From Kitasatospora sp. SolWspMP-SS2h (GTDB lineage Bacteria > Actinomycetota > Actinomycetes > Streptomycetales > Streptomycetaceae), in contig NZ_QLLT01000002.1 of NCBI RefSeq assembly GCF_003259315.1, positions 1 through 64,000 of the forward strand: a stretch of 64,000 nt of DNA, read 5' to 3'. Within the stretch, counting starts at the first letter, position 1; each line of letters starts with the position of its first letter. The position numbers were made by a program, and so were the translations under genes. Below, piece by piece: positions 25,477-34,226 of this stretch. The notes under the pieces are model-generated. The model was not told the DNA's origin, did not search any database, and was given only the letters and a program-made list of their open reading frames with translations.

Positions 25477-26781
25477 TCACGGCGCCTCCTCGGGGTCGGG
25501 CCGCCGGTAGTGCGAGAGCAGCGGGGTGGTCTGGAGCACCAGGGCGATGCCGCCCAGCGCGCCGCCGTACTCGCCGAGCGCGGCCCGGCGCAGGTCCAGC
25601 CGGCTGCGGGCCAGCGGCAGCACCTGCGCGGCCAGCGCCTCCTGCACCGGGTCGAGCAGCAGCGGCCCGGCCCCGGCCAGTTCGCCGCCGACCACGACCA
25701 CGCCCGGCCCGACCGCGTTGCACACGGCGGCCAGCACCGTGCCGACGTGGCCGCCGACCGTGCGCATCACGCCGAGCGCGGCCGGCTCGCCGCCGCTGGC
25801 CGCGGCCAGGAACTCCGCGAGGTCCGCGGACCGGCCGCCCGCCTCCCGGTGCGCGTCCAGCACCGCGCCGACGGAGGCCACCGTCTCCAGGCAGCCCCGG
25901 CCGCCGCAGTCGCAGGGCGGGCCCGCCGGGTCGACCGTGATGTGGCCGAGCTCGCCGGACAGCCCGTGCGCCCCGGCGTGCAGGGCGCCCCGGATCACCA
26001 GGCCGCCGCCGACGCCGTGCGACAGGCGCAGGTACAGCACGTCGCGCGCGCCGGTCGCCGAACCCCACACCGACTCGGCGAGCGCCGCCAGCCGGGTGTT
26101 GTTGTCCACCAGCACCGGCACGCCGAACGCCGCGCCGAGCAGCTCGCGCACCGCCCCCGCGCCGTCCGGCCGACCGCCCGGCGCGGCTGGCCCCGGGGCT
26201 GATCCTGCGTCGGTCGGCGGGTCGGACGGCGGGGCTGATCCTGCGTCGGACGGCGGGTCGGACGGCCGGGCCGACGACTCGTCAGCCGGTGCGTCGACCG
26301 CTCCGACCGGCCCGACCACGCCCACCCCGATGCCGGTGACCGAGCCCAGGCCGAACGCGCCGTCCGCGAGCCCGTCCACCAGCTGCCGGGCGAGGGCGAT
26401 CCGCTCCGGCCACGGCAGGCCCGCCGGGTGCGCCCGGCTGGCCGAACCGACCACCTCGTGCGCCACGTTGACCGCCGCGACGTGCACCGCGCGCCGGGCG
26501 AAGTCGATCCCGACGGCCTGCCCGGCCGCCGGGTTCAGGCTCAGCGTCTCCACCGGCCGCCCGCGCCGCCCGGTGCCCGCCGCGGGCGCCGACGCCACCA
26601 CCGCGCCGGCCGTGACCAGGCCGCCGACGATGTCGTACAGCGTGGTCCGGGACAGCCCGGTGTGGCTGCCGAGCCCGGCCCGGCTGAGCGGGCCGTGCCG
26701 CCGCAGCAGGTCCAGGACCAGCTTCTCGTGGCCCCGGCGCAGGCGGGCCAGCGGTCCGTCGTGGGGGTGCGGGGAGTGCAT
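25477..26781 (-). CDS. ROK family transcriptional regulator
   Basis: This 434-residue regulator starts with a winged helix-turn-helix ([29 protein letters not shown], residues about 25-55). The ROK sugar-binding domain continues with [42 protein letters not shown] and the zinc site [10 protein letters not shown]. In many ROK repressors a sugar releases the protein from its operator. A 24-residue Asp/Ser/Pro insertion interrupts the ROK domain and is encoded by a 36-bp tandem duplication. ATG at 26781 is used; the ATG at 26793 is an alternative. It is the first gene of the transporter-sulfatase-GH43 operon, which it probably represses. The inducer may be a sugar released from the sulfated substrate. 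Confidence 0.87.
   Translation of the reverse strand: MHSPHPHDGPLARLRRGHEKLVLDLLRRHGPLSRAGLGSHTGLSRTTLYDIVGGLVTAGAVVASAPAAGTGRRGRPVETLSLNPAAGQAVGIDFARRAVHVAAVNVAHEVVGSASRAHPAGLPWPERIALARQLVDGLADGAFGLGSVTGIGVGVVGPVGAVDAPADESSARPSDPPSDAGSAPPSDPPTDAGSAPGPAAPGGRPDGAGAVRELLGAAFGVPVLVDNNTRLAALAESVWGSATGARDVLYLRLSHGVGGGLVIRGALHAGAHGLSGELGHITVDPAGPPCDCGGRGCLETVASVGAVLDAHREAGGRSADLAEFLAAASGGEPAALGVMRTVGGHVGTVLAAVCNAVGPGVVVVGGELAGAGPLLLDPVQEALAAQVLPLARSRLDLRRAALGEYGGALGGIALVLQTTPLLSHYRRPDPEEAP
26195..26266. repeat. 36-bp tandem duplication inside the ROK regulator gene
   Basis: Units 26195-26230 and 26231-26266 differ at one base. The duplication is in frame and adds 12 residues rich in Asp, Ser and Pro to a surface loop between the ATPase-like halves. 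Confidence 0.9.
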
Positions 26782-26803
26782 GGCCCCCAGCATGGAGAGC
26801 GGC

Positions 26804-26838
26804 CCGGATTTACGTCAATGAGCCGGATTAAATGTCAT
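26804..26838. promoter_or_regulatory. AT-richer direct repeat upstream of the ROK regulator, candidate operator
   Basis: Two similar elements, CCGGATTTACGTCAATG (26804-26820) and CCGGATTAAATGTCAT (26823-26838), sit 19 bp apart, about two helical turns. They lie directly before the regulator start, in a locally AT-rich patch. A self-regulatory operator/promoter for the ROK operon is a fair inference. The rest of the 26782-27085 gap, up to the gamma-glutamyltransferase gene, shows nothing I can name beyond that gene's ribosome-binding site. Confidence 0.45.
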
Positions 26839-27085
26839 GCCGCCGCAACGCGCGGCAACACTGCGGCCCGCCGCGGCACCCGGACGGGTGGTCGGCGGGC
26901 CCCGCCCCGCGCCCCCCGCCGGACCGGCGGCCCGGCCCGTGAACGCCCGAACGGGCCTGTTGTTGCGGCGACTTGGCGCCCTGTCACGTATTCGACTTGT
27001 TTTCGGCCCAGCCCGGGGCGGCGCCTTGTCGCGTGCGCGACGGGTGTGGGAGAACGGGGGACCGACGCCGACCCAGGGAGGCCGC

Positions 27086-28891
27086 ATGCGCGCCCGCGCC
27101 CGTCTCGTCCCCGCCCTCGCGCTCCTCACCGCCACCGGCCTGCTGGGCGCCGCCGCCCCCGCACGGGCCGATCAGGCCGGGCAGGCCCCGCCGGGCAAGC
27201 AGCCGGTCGCGGCCGGCTGGGGCGGGGCGGTGGCCAGCGTGGACGCCGACGCGACCGCCGCCGGGCTGGAGGTGCTGCGGCGCGGCGGCAACGCGGTGGA
27301 CGCCGCCGTCGCGACCGCCGCCGCGCTCGGCGTCACCGAGCCCTACTCGGCCGGGATCGGCGGCGGCGGGTACTTCGTCCACTACGACGCCCGCACCGGC
27401 GAGGTGGAGACGATCGACGGCCGGGAGACCGCCTCCCGGCACGCCGACAGCTCGCTGTTCCTGGAGAACGGCACCCCGCTGCCCTTCGACGACGCCGTCA
27501 CCAGCGGCCTGTCCGTCGGCGTGCCCGGCACCGCCGCGACCTGGGAGCAGGCGCTGCGCCGCTGGGGCAGCCGGAGCCTGGACCAGGTGCTGGAGCCCGC
27601 CGAGCGGATCGCCGAGCGCGGCTTCACCGTCGACCGGACCTTCCAGGACCAGACCGCCGCCAACCGGGCCAGGTTCCAGGACTTCCCGGCCAGCCGCGCG
27701 CTGTTCCTGCCGCACGGTCAGCTCCCGGCGGTCGGCTCCACCCTGCGCAACCCCGACCTGGCCGCCACCTACCGGGAACTGGGCCGCCGGGGCACCGACG
27801 CGCTCTACCGGGGCCCGATCGGGGCCGACGTCGTCCGCACCCTCCAGCACCCGCCGGTCGACCCCGCCTCCGGCCGCGACGCCCGCCCCGGCCGGGTCGA
27901 CGCCGCCGACCTGGCCGCCTACCGGGTCCGCGTCCAGGACCCGACCCACGTGACCTACCGGGGCCTGGACGTGTACGGCATCGCGCCGTCCTCCTCCGGC
28001 GGGACGACCGTCGGCGAGGCGCTCAACATCCTGTCCGGCAGCAGCCCGGCCGACCTCGCCGACCCGGTCCGGTACGACCACCGCTACCTGGAGGCCAGCC
28101 GGATCGCCTTCGCCGACCGCAACCGCTGGGTCGGCGACCCGAGCGCCGTCCAGGTGCCGACCCGCCAACTGCTCTCCCCGTCCTACGCCGCCGCCCGGGC
28201 CTGCCTGATCCGCCCGGACCGCGCGCTGACCAGCCCGCTCGCCCCCGGCGACCCGTACCACCCGGCGGCCTGCGGCGGCAGCGGGCAGCCGGCCGCCGAA
28301 CCGTACGAGGGGCAGAGCACCACCCACCTGACGGTCGCCGACCGCTGGGGGAACGTGGTCGCGTACACGCTGACCATCGAGCAGACTGGCGGCAGCGGCA
28401 TCACCGTGCCCGGCCGCGGCTTCCTGCTCAACAACGAGCTGACCGACTTCGACTTCGCACCGCTCACCCCGGGCGTCCCCGACCCCAACCTGCCCGGCCC
28501 GGGCAAGCGGCCGCGCTCCTCGATCTCGCCGACCGTCGTGCTCAAGGGCGGCAAGCCGTACCTGGCGCTCGGCTCGCCCGGCGGCGCGACCATCATCACC
28601 ACCGTGCTCCAGGTCCTCACCGGCCGGGTCGACCGCGGGCTGACGCTGGAACAGGCCATCGCCGCGCCCCGGGCCAGCCAGCGCAACACCGCCGCCACCC
28701 AGGCCGAACCGGCCTTCCTGGCCTCGCCCGAGGCGGCGCGGCTCCAGGCGCTGGGCCACGTGTTCGCCTCCACCCCGGAGATCGGCGCGGCCACCGGCGT
28801 CGAACGGCTCCCGGACGGCCGCTGGCTGGCCGCCGCCGAGCCGGTCCGGCGCGGCGGCGGCGCGGCGGGGGTGGTGCGGCCGGCGCGCTGA
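27086..28891 (+). CDS. ggt: Secreted gamma-glutamyltransferase
   Basis: This 601-residue enzyme has an N-terminal signal peptide (ALLTATGLLGAAAPARA). It is made as a precursor that cleaves itself before the catalytic threonine in GQSTTHLTVADRWGNVVA (residues about 410-425), giving large and small subunits. Other conserved parts are GGNAVDAAVATAAALGV, GIGGGGYFVHYDA, RETAS, and GSPGGATIITTVLQV near the C-terminus. It transfers or hydrolyses the gamma-glutamyl group of glutathione-like or other gamma-glutamyl compounds outside the cell. ATG at 27086 has GGGAGG six bases ahead. The gene is monocistronic and divergent from the ROK operon. Confidence 0.93.
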   Translation: MRARARLVPALALLTATGLLGAAAPARADQAGQAPPGKQPVAAGWGGAVASVDADATAAGLEVLRRGGNAVDAAVATAAALGVTEPYSAGIGGGGYFVHYDARTGEVETIDGRETASRHADSSLFLENGTPLPFDDAVTSGLSVGVPGTAATWEQALRRWGSRSLDQVLEPAERIAERGFTVDRTFQDQTAANRARFQDFPASRALFLPHGQLPAVGSTLRNPDLAATYRELGRRGTDALYRGPIGADVVRTLQHPPVDPASGRDARPGRVDAADLAAYRVRVQDPTHVTYRGLDVYGIAPSSSGGTTVGEALNILSGSSPADLADPVRYDHRYLEASRIAFADRNRWVGDPSAVQVPTRQLLSPSYAAARACLIRPDRALTSPLAPGDPYHPAACGGSGQPAAEPYEGQSTTHLTVADRWGNVVAYTLTIEQTGGSGITVPGRGFLLNNELTDFDFAPLTPGVPDPNLPGPGKRPRSSISPTVVLKGGKPYLALGSPGGATIITTVLQVLTGRVDRGLTLEQAIAAPRASQRNTAATQAEPAFLASPEAARLQALGHVFASTPEIGAATGVERLPDGRWLAAAEPVRRGGGAAGVVRPAR

Positions 28892-29017
28892 GCCCCCGTC
28901 AGTCCCCGTCGGCCGTCGGCTGCCGGACGCCGTCGGCGGCGGACGGTATGTTCGGACGGGGTGTCCGGCCCGCGCGCCGGGTGCCCCGTCCGTCCGCACC
29001 GCCGAGGGAAGGCCGCC

Positions 29018-29821
29018 GTGACCGTCCGCATCGCCACCTGGAACATCAACTCCGTCACCGCCCGGCTGCCCAAGCTGCTGGAGTGGCTGGAGTCCGCCGC
29101 GCCGGACGTGCTCTGCCTCCAGGAGCTCAAGTGCGCCACCGACGCGTTCCCCGCCGAGGCGGTCGCCGAGCTGGGCTACGCCTCCGCCGCGCACGGCGAC
29201 GGCCGGTGGAACGGCGTGGCCCTGCTGTCGCGGATCGGCCTGGAGGACGTGGTCCGCGACCTGCCCGGCCAGCCCGGCTACCTCGCCGAGGACGCGCCGC
29301 TCCCGGTGGTCGAGCCGCGCGCCGTCGCCGCGACCTGCGGCCCGGTCCGGGTCTGGTCGGTGTACGTGCCCAACGGCCGCGAGGTCGACCACGCGCACTA
29401 CCGCTACAAGCTGGAGTGGCTGGCCGCGCTGCGCGACGCCGTCCGCGAGGACGCCGCGGGCGGGCGCCCGTTCGCCGTGCTCGGCGACTTCAACGTCGCC
29501 CCCACCGACGAGGACGTCTTCGACGTCGCCGTCTTCGAGGGCCTCACCCACGTCACCGCCCCCGAGCGCGCCGCCCTCACCGCCCTCCGGGAGACCGGCC
29601 TGCGGGACGTCGTCCCACGCCCCCTCAAGTACGACCGCCCGTACACCTTCTGGGACTACCGGGCGCTGGCCTTCCCGAAGAACCGCGGCATGCGGATCGA
29701 CCTGACGTACGCCAACGGGCCGTTCGCGGACGCCGTCACCGACACCTACGTCGACCGCGAGGCCCGCAAGGGCAAGGGCGCGTCGGACCACGCGCCGGTG
29801 GTGGTCGACCTCGACCTCTGA
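29018..29821 (+). CDS. xth: Exodeoxyribonuclease III
   Basis: This 267-residue exonuclease/AP endonuclease of the ExoIII family acts in base excision repair. It begins VRIATWNINSVTARL with the metal-binding Asn. Then come the catalytic Glu in CLQELKCATDAFP, the YVPNGREVD loop, GDFNVAPTDEDV, and the C-terminal GASDHAPVVVDL with the active-site Asp-His pair. GTG at 29018 follows GAGGGAAGG. It ends 7 bases from the convergent hypothetical gene and has no operon partner. Confidence 0.94.
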   Translation: MTVRIATWNINSVTARLPKLLEWLESAAPDVLCLQELKCATDAFPAEAVAELGYASAAHGDGRWNGVALLSRIGLEDVVRDLPGQPGYLAEDAPLPVVEPRAVAATCGPVRVWSVYVPNGREVDHAHYRYKLEWLAALRDAVREDAAGGRPFAVLGDFNVAPTDEDVFDVAVFEGLTHVTAPERAALTALRETGLRDVVPRPLKYDRPYTFWDYRALAFPKNRGMRIDLTYANGPFADAVTDTYVDREARKGKGASDHAPVVVDLDL

Positions 29822-29828
29822 GCCCGGG

Positions 29829-30356
29829 TCAGCAGAGCAGCCCGCCGAGGACGGCCGACAGGAAGCCGCACAGCACCGGATTGGCGTTGGCGCGGTCCAG
29901 CCCCGCCCAGGTGTACACCGCCAGCGCGAGCACCCGCAGCGGGTCGGCCCCCTCCTGCTCCCACCCCCGGAAGGAACTGCGGGCCACCGTCCGCCCGTCC
30001 TCCAGCAGTTCGGCGCGGGCCAGCCCCCGGCGGACGAAGCACAGGGTGCGCCCGCCGCCGTGGAACTCCACCCGGCGGCGGGAGCGCCGGAGGCCGCCGC
30101 GCACGGCGATCCGCAGTTCGTCGCCCTCGAAGCTGCCCACCGCGCCCCGGCGCAGCTCGGCGCCCCGCCCCGTGTGCAGCGCGAACCCGGGCAGTTCGGC
30201 CAGCGGTCGGCCGGCCAGGTCCAGCGACCACGCCTCCGGGCCGTTGACCGCCGGCAGGCCGAAGGCGTCCTTCTTCAACTGCCGCCGGTGCAGCAGCAGT
30301 TCGCCGAGCGGCGTGTCCGCCTTCGTCGTGAGGTGTTCCAGTGGTCCGAACCGCAC
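29829..30356 (-). CDS. Conserved-looking hypothetical protein
   Basis: In this 175-residue cytoplasmic-looking protein I recognise no family. It is rich in beta-type segments (LRIAVRGGLRRSRRRVEFHGGGRTLCFVRRG) and ends in a hydrophobic stretch (NPVLCGFLSAVLGGLLC) that may be a tail anchor or a buried helix. GTG at 30356 has GAGGGGG four bases upstream. It lies alone between exonuclease III and the divergent PadR operon. Codon usage is typical of the genome. Confidence 0.7.
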   Translation of the reverse strand: MRFGPLEHLTTKADTPLGELLLHRRQLKKDAFGLPAVNGPEAWSLDLAGRPLAELPGFALHTGRGAELRRGAVGSFEGDELRIAVRGGLRRSRRRVEFHGGGRTLCFVRRGLARAELLEDGRTVARSSFRGWEQEGADPLRVLALAVYTWAGLDRANANPVLCGFLSAVLGGLLC

Positions 30357-30439
30357 CGTGCCCCCTCATCGGTGAAACCCCAGGTGGAGGCTAGTGGGTC
30401 GAAGGTCCGTGCGTCAGTATTCTCCGAGTGTATAGACGC

Positions 30440-30464
30440 GGAGTGTACGCGCGGCGTACGCTCC
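30440..30464. promoter_or_regulatory. Inverted repeat before the PadR gene, candidate operator
   Basis: GGAGTGTACGC (30440-30450) and GCGTACGCTCC (30454-30464) form an 11-bp inverted repeat with one mismatch and a 3-bp spacer, ending 4 bases before the PadR start codon. An extra GAGTGTA half-site lies just upstream. Autoregulation by PadR at such a site is typical of the family. Confidence 0.65.
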
Positions 30465-30468
30465 GGCC

Positions 30469-30996
30469 ATGAGCGTTCCCCTCACCCTGCTCGGGCTCCT
30501 CGAACGCGAGCCCAGCCACGGCTACGACCTCAAGCGCGACTACGACGCCTTCTTCGGGCGCGGGAAGCCGCTGCCCTTCGGCCAGGTGTACGCGACCCTC
30601 GGGCGGCTCGCCCGGGACGGGAAGGTGGTGGTCGGCGAGCCCGAGGCCGGCGACGGGCCGGACCGGAAGCGGTACGTGATCACCGAGGCCGGGGCCACCG
30701 AGTTCGAGGACTGGCTGCGCGAGCCGGTCGCCGCCGAACCCCACCTGCAGACCGTGCTGTTCAGCAAGGTCGTGCTCGCCCTGATGCTCGGCCGCGACGC
30801 CGAGCACTACCTCGACGCCCAGCGCGCCGCCCACCTGAAGCGGATGCGCGAACTCACCGAGGTCAAGCGCTCCGGCAGCCTGGTCGACGCCCTGCTCGCC
30901 GACCACGGCCTCTTCCACCTGGAGTCCGACCTGCGCTGGATCGACCTCACCGCCGCCCGGCTCGACGCCCTCGCCGCGGAGGTGGCCCGGCGATGA
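30469..30996 (+). CDS. PadR family transcriptional regulator
   Basis: This 175-residue repressor has an N-terminal winged helix of PadR type (PLTLLGLLEREPSHGYDLKRDYDAFF, then FGQVYATLGRLARDGKVVV and DRKRYVITEAG, residues about 3-85). A C-terminal helical dimerisation region follows. The ATG overlaps its candidate operator's edge and is possibly read from a nearly leaderless transcript. Its stop overlaps the start of the ABC ATPase gene (ATGA). PadR-ABC-permease operons usually respond to drugs or membrane stress, with the regulator repressing its own transporter. Confidence 0.92.
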   Translation: MSVPLTLLGLLEREPSHGYDLKRDYDAFFGRGKPLPFGQVYATLGRLARDGKVVVGEPEAGDGPDRKRYVITEAGATEFEDWLREPVAAEPHLQTVLFSKVVLALMLGRDAEHYLDAQRAAHLKRMRELTEVKRSGSLVDALLADHGLFHLESDLRWIDLTAARLDALAAEVARR

Positions 30997-31679
30997 CCGC
31001 CCCGCTGATCGAAGCCCGCGACGTCACCCTCTCCTTCGGCGAGACCCCCGCCCTGCGCGGCGCGAACCTGGCCGTCGGGGCGGGCGAGATCCTCGCCGTG
31101 ATGGGCCCCTCCGGCTCCGGCAAGTCCACCCTGCTGCACTGCCTGGCCGGCATCCTCACCCCCGACGCCGGCGAGGTCCACTTCGACGGCCGCCGGATCG
31201 ACCGCCTCGGCGAACAGCGGCGCAGCGCGCTGCGCCGCGAGAGCTTCGGCTTCGTCTTCCAGTTCGGCCAGCTGGTACCGGAGTTGACGGCGGAGGAGAA
31301 CGTCGCCCTGCCGCTGCTGCTCGGCGGCGCCAAGCGTGCCGACGCCCTGGCCCGGGCCCGCGCCTGGTTCCCCCGGCTCGGCCTGGACGGCCTCGGCGGG
31401 CGCCGCTCCGGCGAGCTCTCCGGCGGCCAGGCGCAGCGCGTCGCGCTCGCCCGCGGACTCGTCGCCGAGCTGCGCGTCCTGTTCGCCGACGAACCCACCG
31501 GCGCGCTCGACTCGCTCACCGGCGAACACGTGATGGACCTGCTGGTCGACGCCGCCCGCGCCCAGGGCACCACCGTCGTCCTGGTCACCCACGAGGCCCG
31601 GACCGCCGCCTACGCCGACCGCGAGGCCGTCGTCCGCGACGGTCGCGCCACCTCGCCGACCGGGTGGGCCGCCGCGTGA
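30993..31679 (+). CDS. ABC transporter ATP-binding protein (MacB/LolD type)
   Basis: This 228-residue ATPase has Walker A GPSGSGKST, Q-loop FQFGQLVPELTAEENV, signature LSGGQAQR, Walker B VLFADEPTGALD and the switch histidine in VTHEA. These features place it with the MacB/LolD subgroup, which pairs with FtsX-like permeases. ATG 30993 overlaps the PadR stop, and its own stop overlaps the GTG of the permease gene. The three genes form one coupled operon. It probably drives export or lateral release of an amphipathic compound rather than import, since no binding protein is present. Confidence 0.93.
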   Translation: MTAPLIEARDVTLSFGETPALRGANLAVGAGEILAVMGPSGSGKSTLLHCLAGILTPDAGEVHFDGRRIDRLGEQRRSALRRESFGFVFQFGQLVPELTAEENVALPLLLGGAKRADALARARAWFPRLGLDGLGGRRSGELSGGQAQRVALARGLVAELRVLFADEPTGALDSLTGEHVMDLLVDAARAQGTTVVLVTHEARTAAYADREAVVRDGRATSPTGWAAA

Positions 31680-34048
31680 TCCGACTCGGCCTGCGCCTCG
31701 CCGTCAGCGGCGGGCGCGAAGCACTGACCCGCCTGCTGGTCACCGCCGCCGCCGTCGCCGTCGGCGTCGGACTGCTGCTCACCACCCTCGCGGCCGTCAA
31801 CGCCGTGCACGCCCAGAACGACCGCTACGCCTGGCTCAACACCGGTCTCCCGGCCGCCCCCGCCGACCGGGAGGCGGCGGGGACGGCGGGGACGGCGGGG
31901 ACGGCGGGGACGGCGGACGCCGACAGGGGCACGACGGGCCCGGGCACGGCGGTCGCGGGCACGGGCACGGCGGTCGCGGTCGCGGACGCGGACGGGGACC
32001 CGGGCCGGAACGCGCCGATGTGGTGGCTGACCCGGCGCGACAGCTTCCAGGGCCGGGAGATCGGCCGGGTCGACGTCGCGCTCACCGGCGCCTCGGCCGC
32101 GCTCGCGCCCGGCGTGGACCGGATGCCCGCCGACGGCGAGTACTACCTGTCGCCCGCGCTGGCGCAGCTGGTCGACGCCACGCCCCCCGAGCAGCTCGGC
32201 GACCGCTTCCCCGGCCGCCGGATCGGCGTCCTCGGCAAGGACGCGCTGCCCGCCCCCGACAGCCTGGTCGCCCTGGTCGGCCGGAGCCCGGACGCCCTGC
32301 GCGCCGTCCCCGGCGCGGTGCCGGTGGACCGGGTCGCCACCACCGCGCCGGACCGGTGCGACGACTGCGCGGTCGGCATCGAGTCCGACGGCATCGCGCT
32401 GGTCCTGACCGTCGCCACCGGCGCCCTGGTGTTCCCCGTGCTGGTCCTGATCGGCACCGCCACCCGCCTGACCGCCACCCGGCGCGAACGCCGCTTCGCC
32501 GCGATGCGCCTGGTCGGGGCCACCCCCCGGCAGGTCTCGGCGGTCTCCGCCGTCGAAGCGGTGATCGCGGCCGCCGGCGGCGTGCTGCTCGGCTTCCTGC
32601 CGTTCCTCGCGCTGCGCGGCCCGATCGCCGGGGCGTCGCTGACCGGCCGGCGGTTCTTCACCTCCGACCTCGCCCTGACCCCGCTCCAGGTCGTCGCCGT
32701 CGCCCTCGCCGTCCCGCTGGCCGCCGCCGTCTCCGCCCGGATCGCGCTGCGCCGGGTGCGGATCTCCCCGCTCGGGGTGAGCCGCCGGGCCACCCCGAAG
32801 CCGCCCCGGGCCTGGCGGGTGCTGCCGCTGCTGGCCGGGCTCGCCGAACTGGCGGTCTTCCTGCTCCGGCACCCCTCCTCGGTCGAGGGCCAGACCCGCG
32901 GCTACCTCTCCGCGTTCGCCCTGGTCATGCTGGGCCTGGTGCTCTCCGGTCCCTGGCTGACCGGGCGGGCCGCCGCCCTGCTGGCCCGGCGCACCCGGCG
33001 CCCGGCCGCCCTGATCGCGGCCCGCCGCCTCGCCGACGACCCGACCGCCGGGTTCCGGGCCGTCAGCGGCCTGGTGCTGGCCCTGCTGGTGATGACCGCG
33101 ACGGTCGGGATCATCACCGCGATGACCGCCGAACGCGGCCGGGTCGAGGGCGGCCCGCAGTTCGACGGCGTGCTCACCAACAGCCTCGGCGACGGCTACA
33201 CCGACGAGGGCGTCCCCGTGGGCTCCGGCCCGCCCGTGCCGTCCGGGCTGCTCGACCGGCTGCGGGCCGTCCCCGGCGTGCGCGGCGCCCTGCTGGTGCA
33301 CCCGCTCGACGCGGCGGTGCCGGTCGACGCCGGCGGCGAGACCCGGGCCGCCACGGTGGTGGACTGCCGGGGCCTGGACGACGTGGCGGTGTTCGGCCAC
33401 TGCGCGCCCGACGCGACCGCCGCCTACCTGCCCTCCGTGCTGGCCGGCGTCCGGGACTACTCCGCCACCGCGTGGCCCACCGCCCCCCATACCGCCGAGC
33501 AGCTCGCGGCGCTCCCGGTGGTGAACGTGGTGGTCGGCACCGACGGCTCGGCGTCCGCCGTCGAGCGGGCCCGGACGCTGGTGGACGCCGCGTACCCGGC
33601 GGTCCGGCAGGCGCTGACCCTGGCGGAGGGGCGGAAGCTGTCCGGCAGCGAGCTGGCGTCCTACCGGCAGCTCGCCGACGTGGTGATCCTGGCGACCTTC
33701 CCGATCGCGGGCTGCAGCCTGGCGGTCGGCGCCGCCGGGGCGCTCGGCGAGCGCAAGCGGCCGTTCAGCCTGCTGCGGCTGAGCGGAGTACCGCTGCCGA
33801 TGCTGCGCCGGGTGGTGCTGATGGAGTCCGCGGTGCCGCTGCTGGCGGTCTCGGCGGTGGCGATCGGCGTCGGCCTGCTGGCCGCCGACCTGTTCCTGCG
33901 CTCGCAGCTGGGGTACACCCTGCACGCCCTCGACGCGGGCTACTACCTGGTGGTGGCGGCCGGGCTGGGCGCCGCGCTGGCGGTCATCGGCGCCACCCTG
34001 CCGCTGCTGCGCCGGATCACCGGGCCGGAGGCCGCCCGCAACGAGTAG
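31676..34048 (+). CDS. FtsX-like ABC transporter permease
   Basis: This 790-residue membrane protein has two FtsX-type modules. After the first helix (residues about 20-45) lies a large outer domain. A three-helix FtsX block follows near residues 240-360 (LVFPVLVLIGTATRL, RLVGATPRQVSAVSAVEA), then linker helices, a second outer domain, and a second FtsX block at the end (LLRLSGVPLPMLRRVVLMESAVPLLA). GTG 31676 overlaps the ATPase stop. The first outer domain holds a low-complexity Ala-Gly-Thr stretch produced by a 9-bp tandem repeat. It partners the adjacent ATPase and is probably controlled by PadR. Confidence 0.9.
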   Translation: MIRLGLRLAVSGGREALTRLLVTAAAVAVGVGLLLTTLAAVNAVHAQNDRYAWLNTGLPAAPADREAAGTAGTAGTAGTADADRGTTGPGTAVAGTGTAVAVADADGDPGRNAPMWWLTRRDSFQGREIGRVDVALTGASAALAPGVDRMPADGEYYLSPALAQLVDATPPEQLGDRFPGRRIGVLGKDALPAPDSLVALVGRSPDALRAVPGAVPVDRVATTAPDRCDDCAVGIESDGIALVLTVATGALVFPVLVLIGTATRLTATRRERRFAAMRLVGATPRQVSAVSAVEAVIAAAGGVLLGFLPFLALRGPIAGASLTGRRFFTSDLALTPLQVVAVALAVPLAAAVSARIALRRVRISPLGVSRRATPKPPRAWRVLPLLAGLAELAVFLLRHPSSVEGQTRGYLSAFALVMLGLVLSGPWLTGRAAALLARRTRRPAALIAARRLADDPTAGFRAVSGLVLALLVMTATVGIITAMTAERGRVEGGPQFDGVLTNSLGDGYTDEGVPVGSGPPVPSGLLDRLRAVPGVRGALLVHPLDAAVPVDAGGETRAATVVDCRGLDDVAVFGHCAPDATAAYLPSVLAGVRDYSATAWPTAPHTAEQLAALPVVNVVVGTDGSASAVERARTLVDAAYPAVRQALTLAEGRKLSGSELASYRQLADVVILATFPIAGCSLAVGAAGALGERKRPFSLLRLSGVPLPMLRRVVLMESAVPLLAVSAVAIGVGLLAADLFLRSQLGYTLHALDAGYYLVVAAGLGAALAVIGATLPLLRRITGPEAARNE
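31876..31911. repeat. Four perfect copies of a 9-bp unit in the FtsX permease gene
   Basis: The unit ggcggggac is repeated four times in frame and encodes an Ala-Gly-Thr tripeptide series in the first extracytoplasmic domain. It is followed by further simple acggcggtcg-like repeats to about 31990. Confidence 0.88.
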
Positions 34049-34226
34049 CGCGCCCGCCGGGCCACCCGTCCCGAGCGGCCCGCGGGCCCCTGGCGGACGG
34101 GGGACGGACTCGAACGGCTGCACGGGTTCGCCGGGCCGGGTGGCACTGCCTAGCGTGGGCGGCAACTAGGAGTAGCGGGACGGACACCCGCCCGCTGCCC
34201 CCACTCCGACCCCCTGGAGGTACGGC

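Noticed and set aside
26984..29791. Long minus-strand frame opposite ggt and exonuclease III
   Set aside because: Both plus-strand genes are complete and conserved. The minus translation has no recognisable domain.
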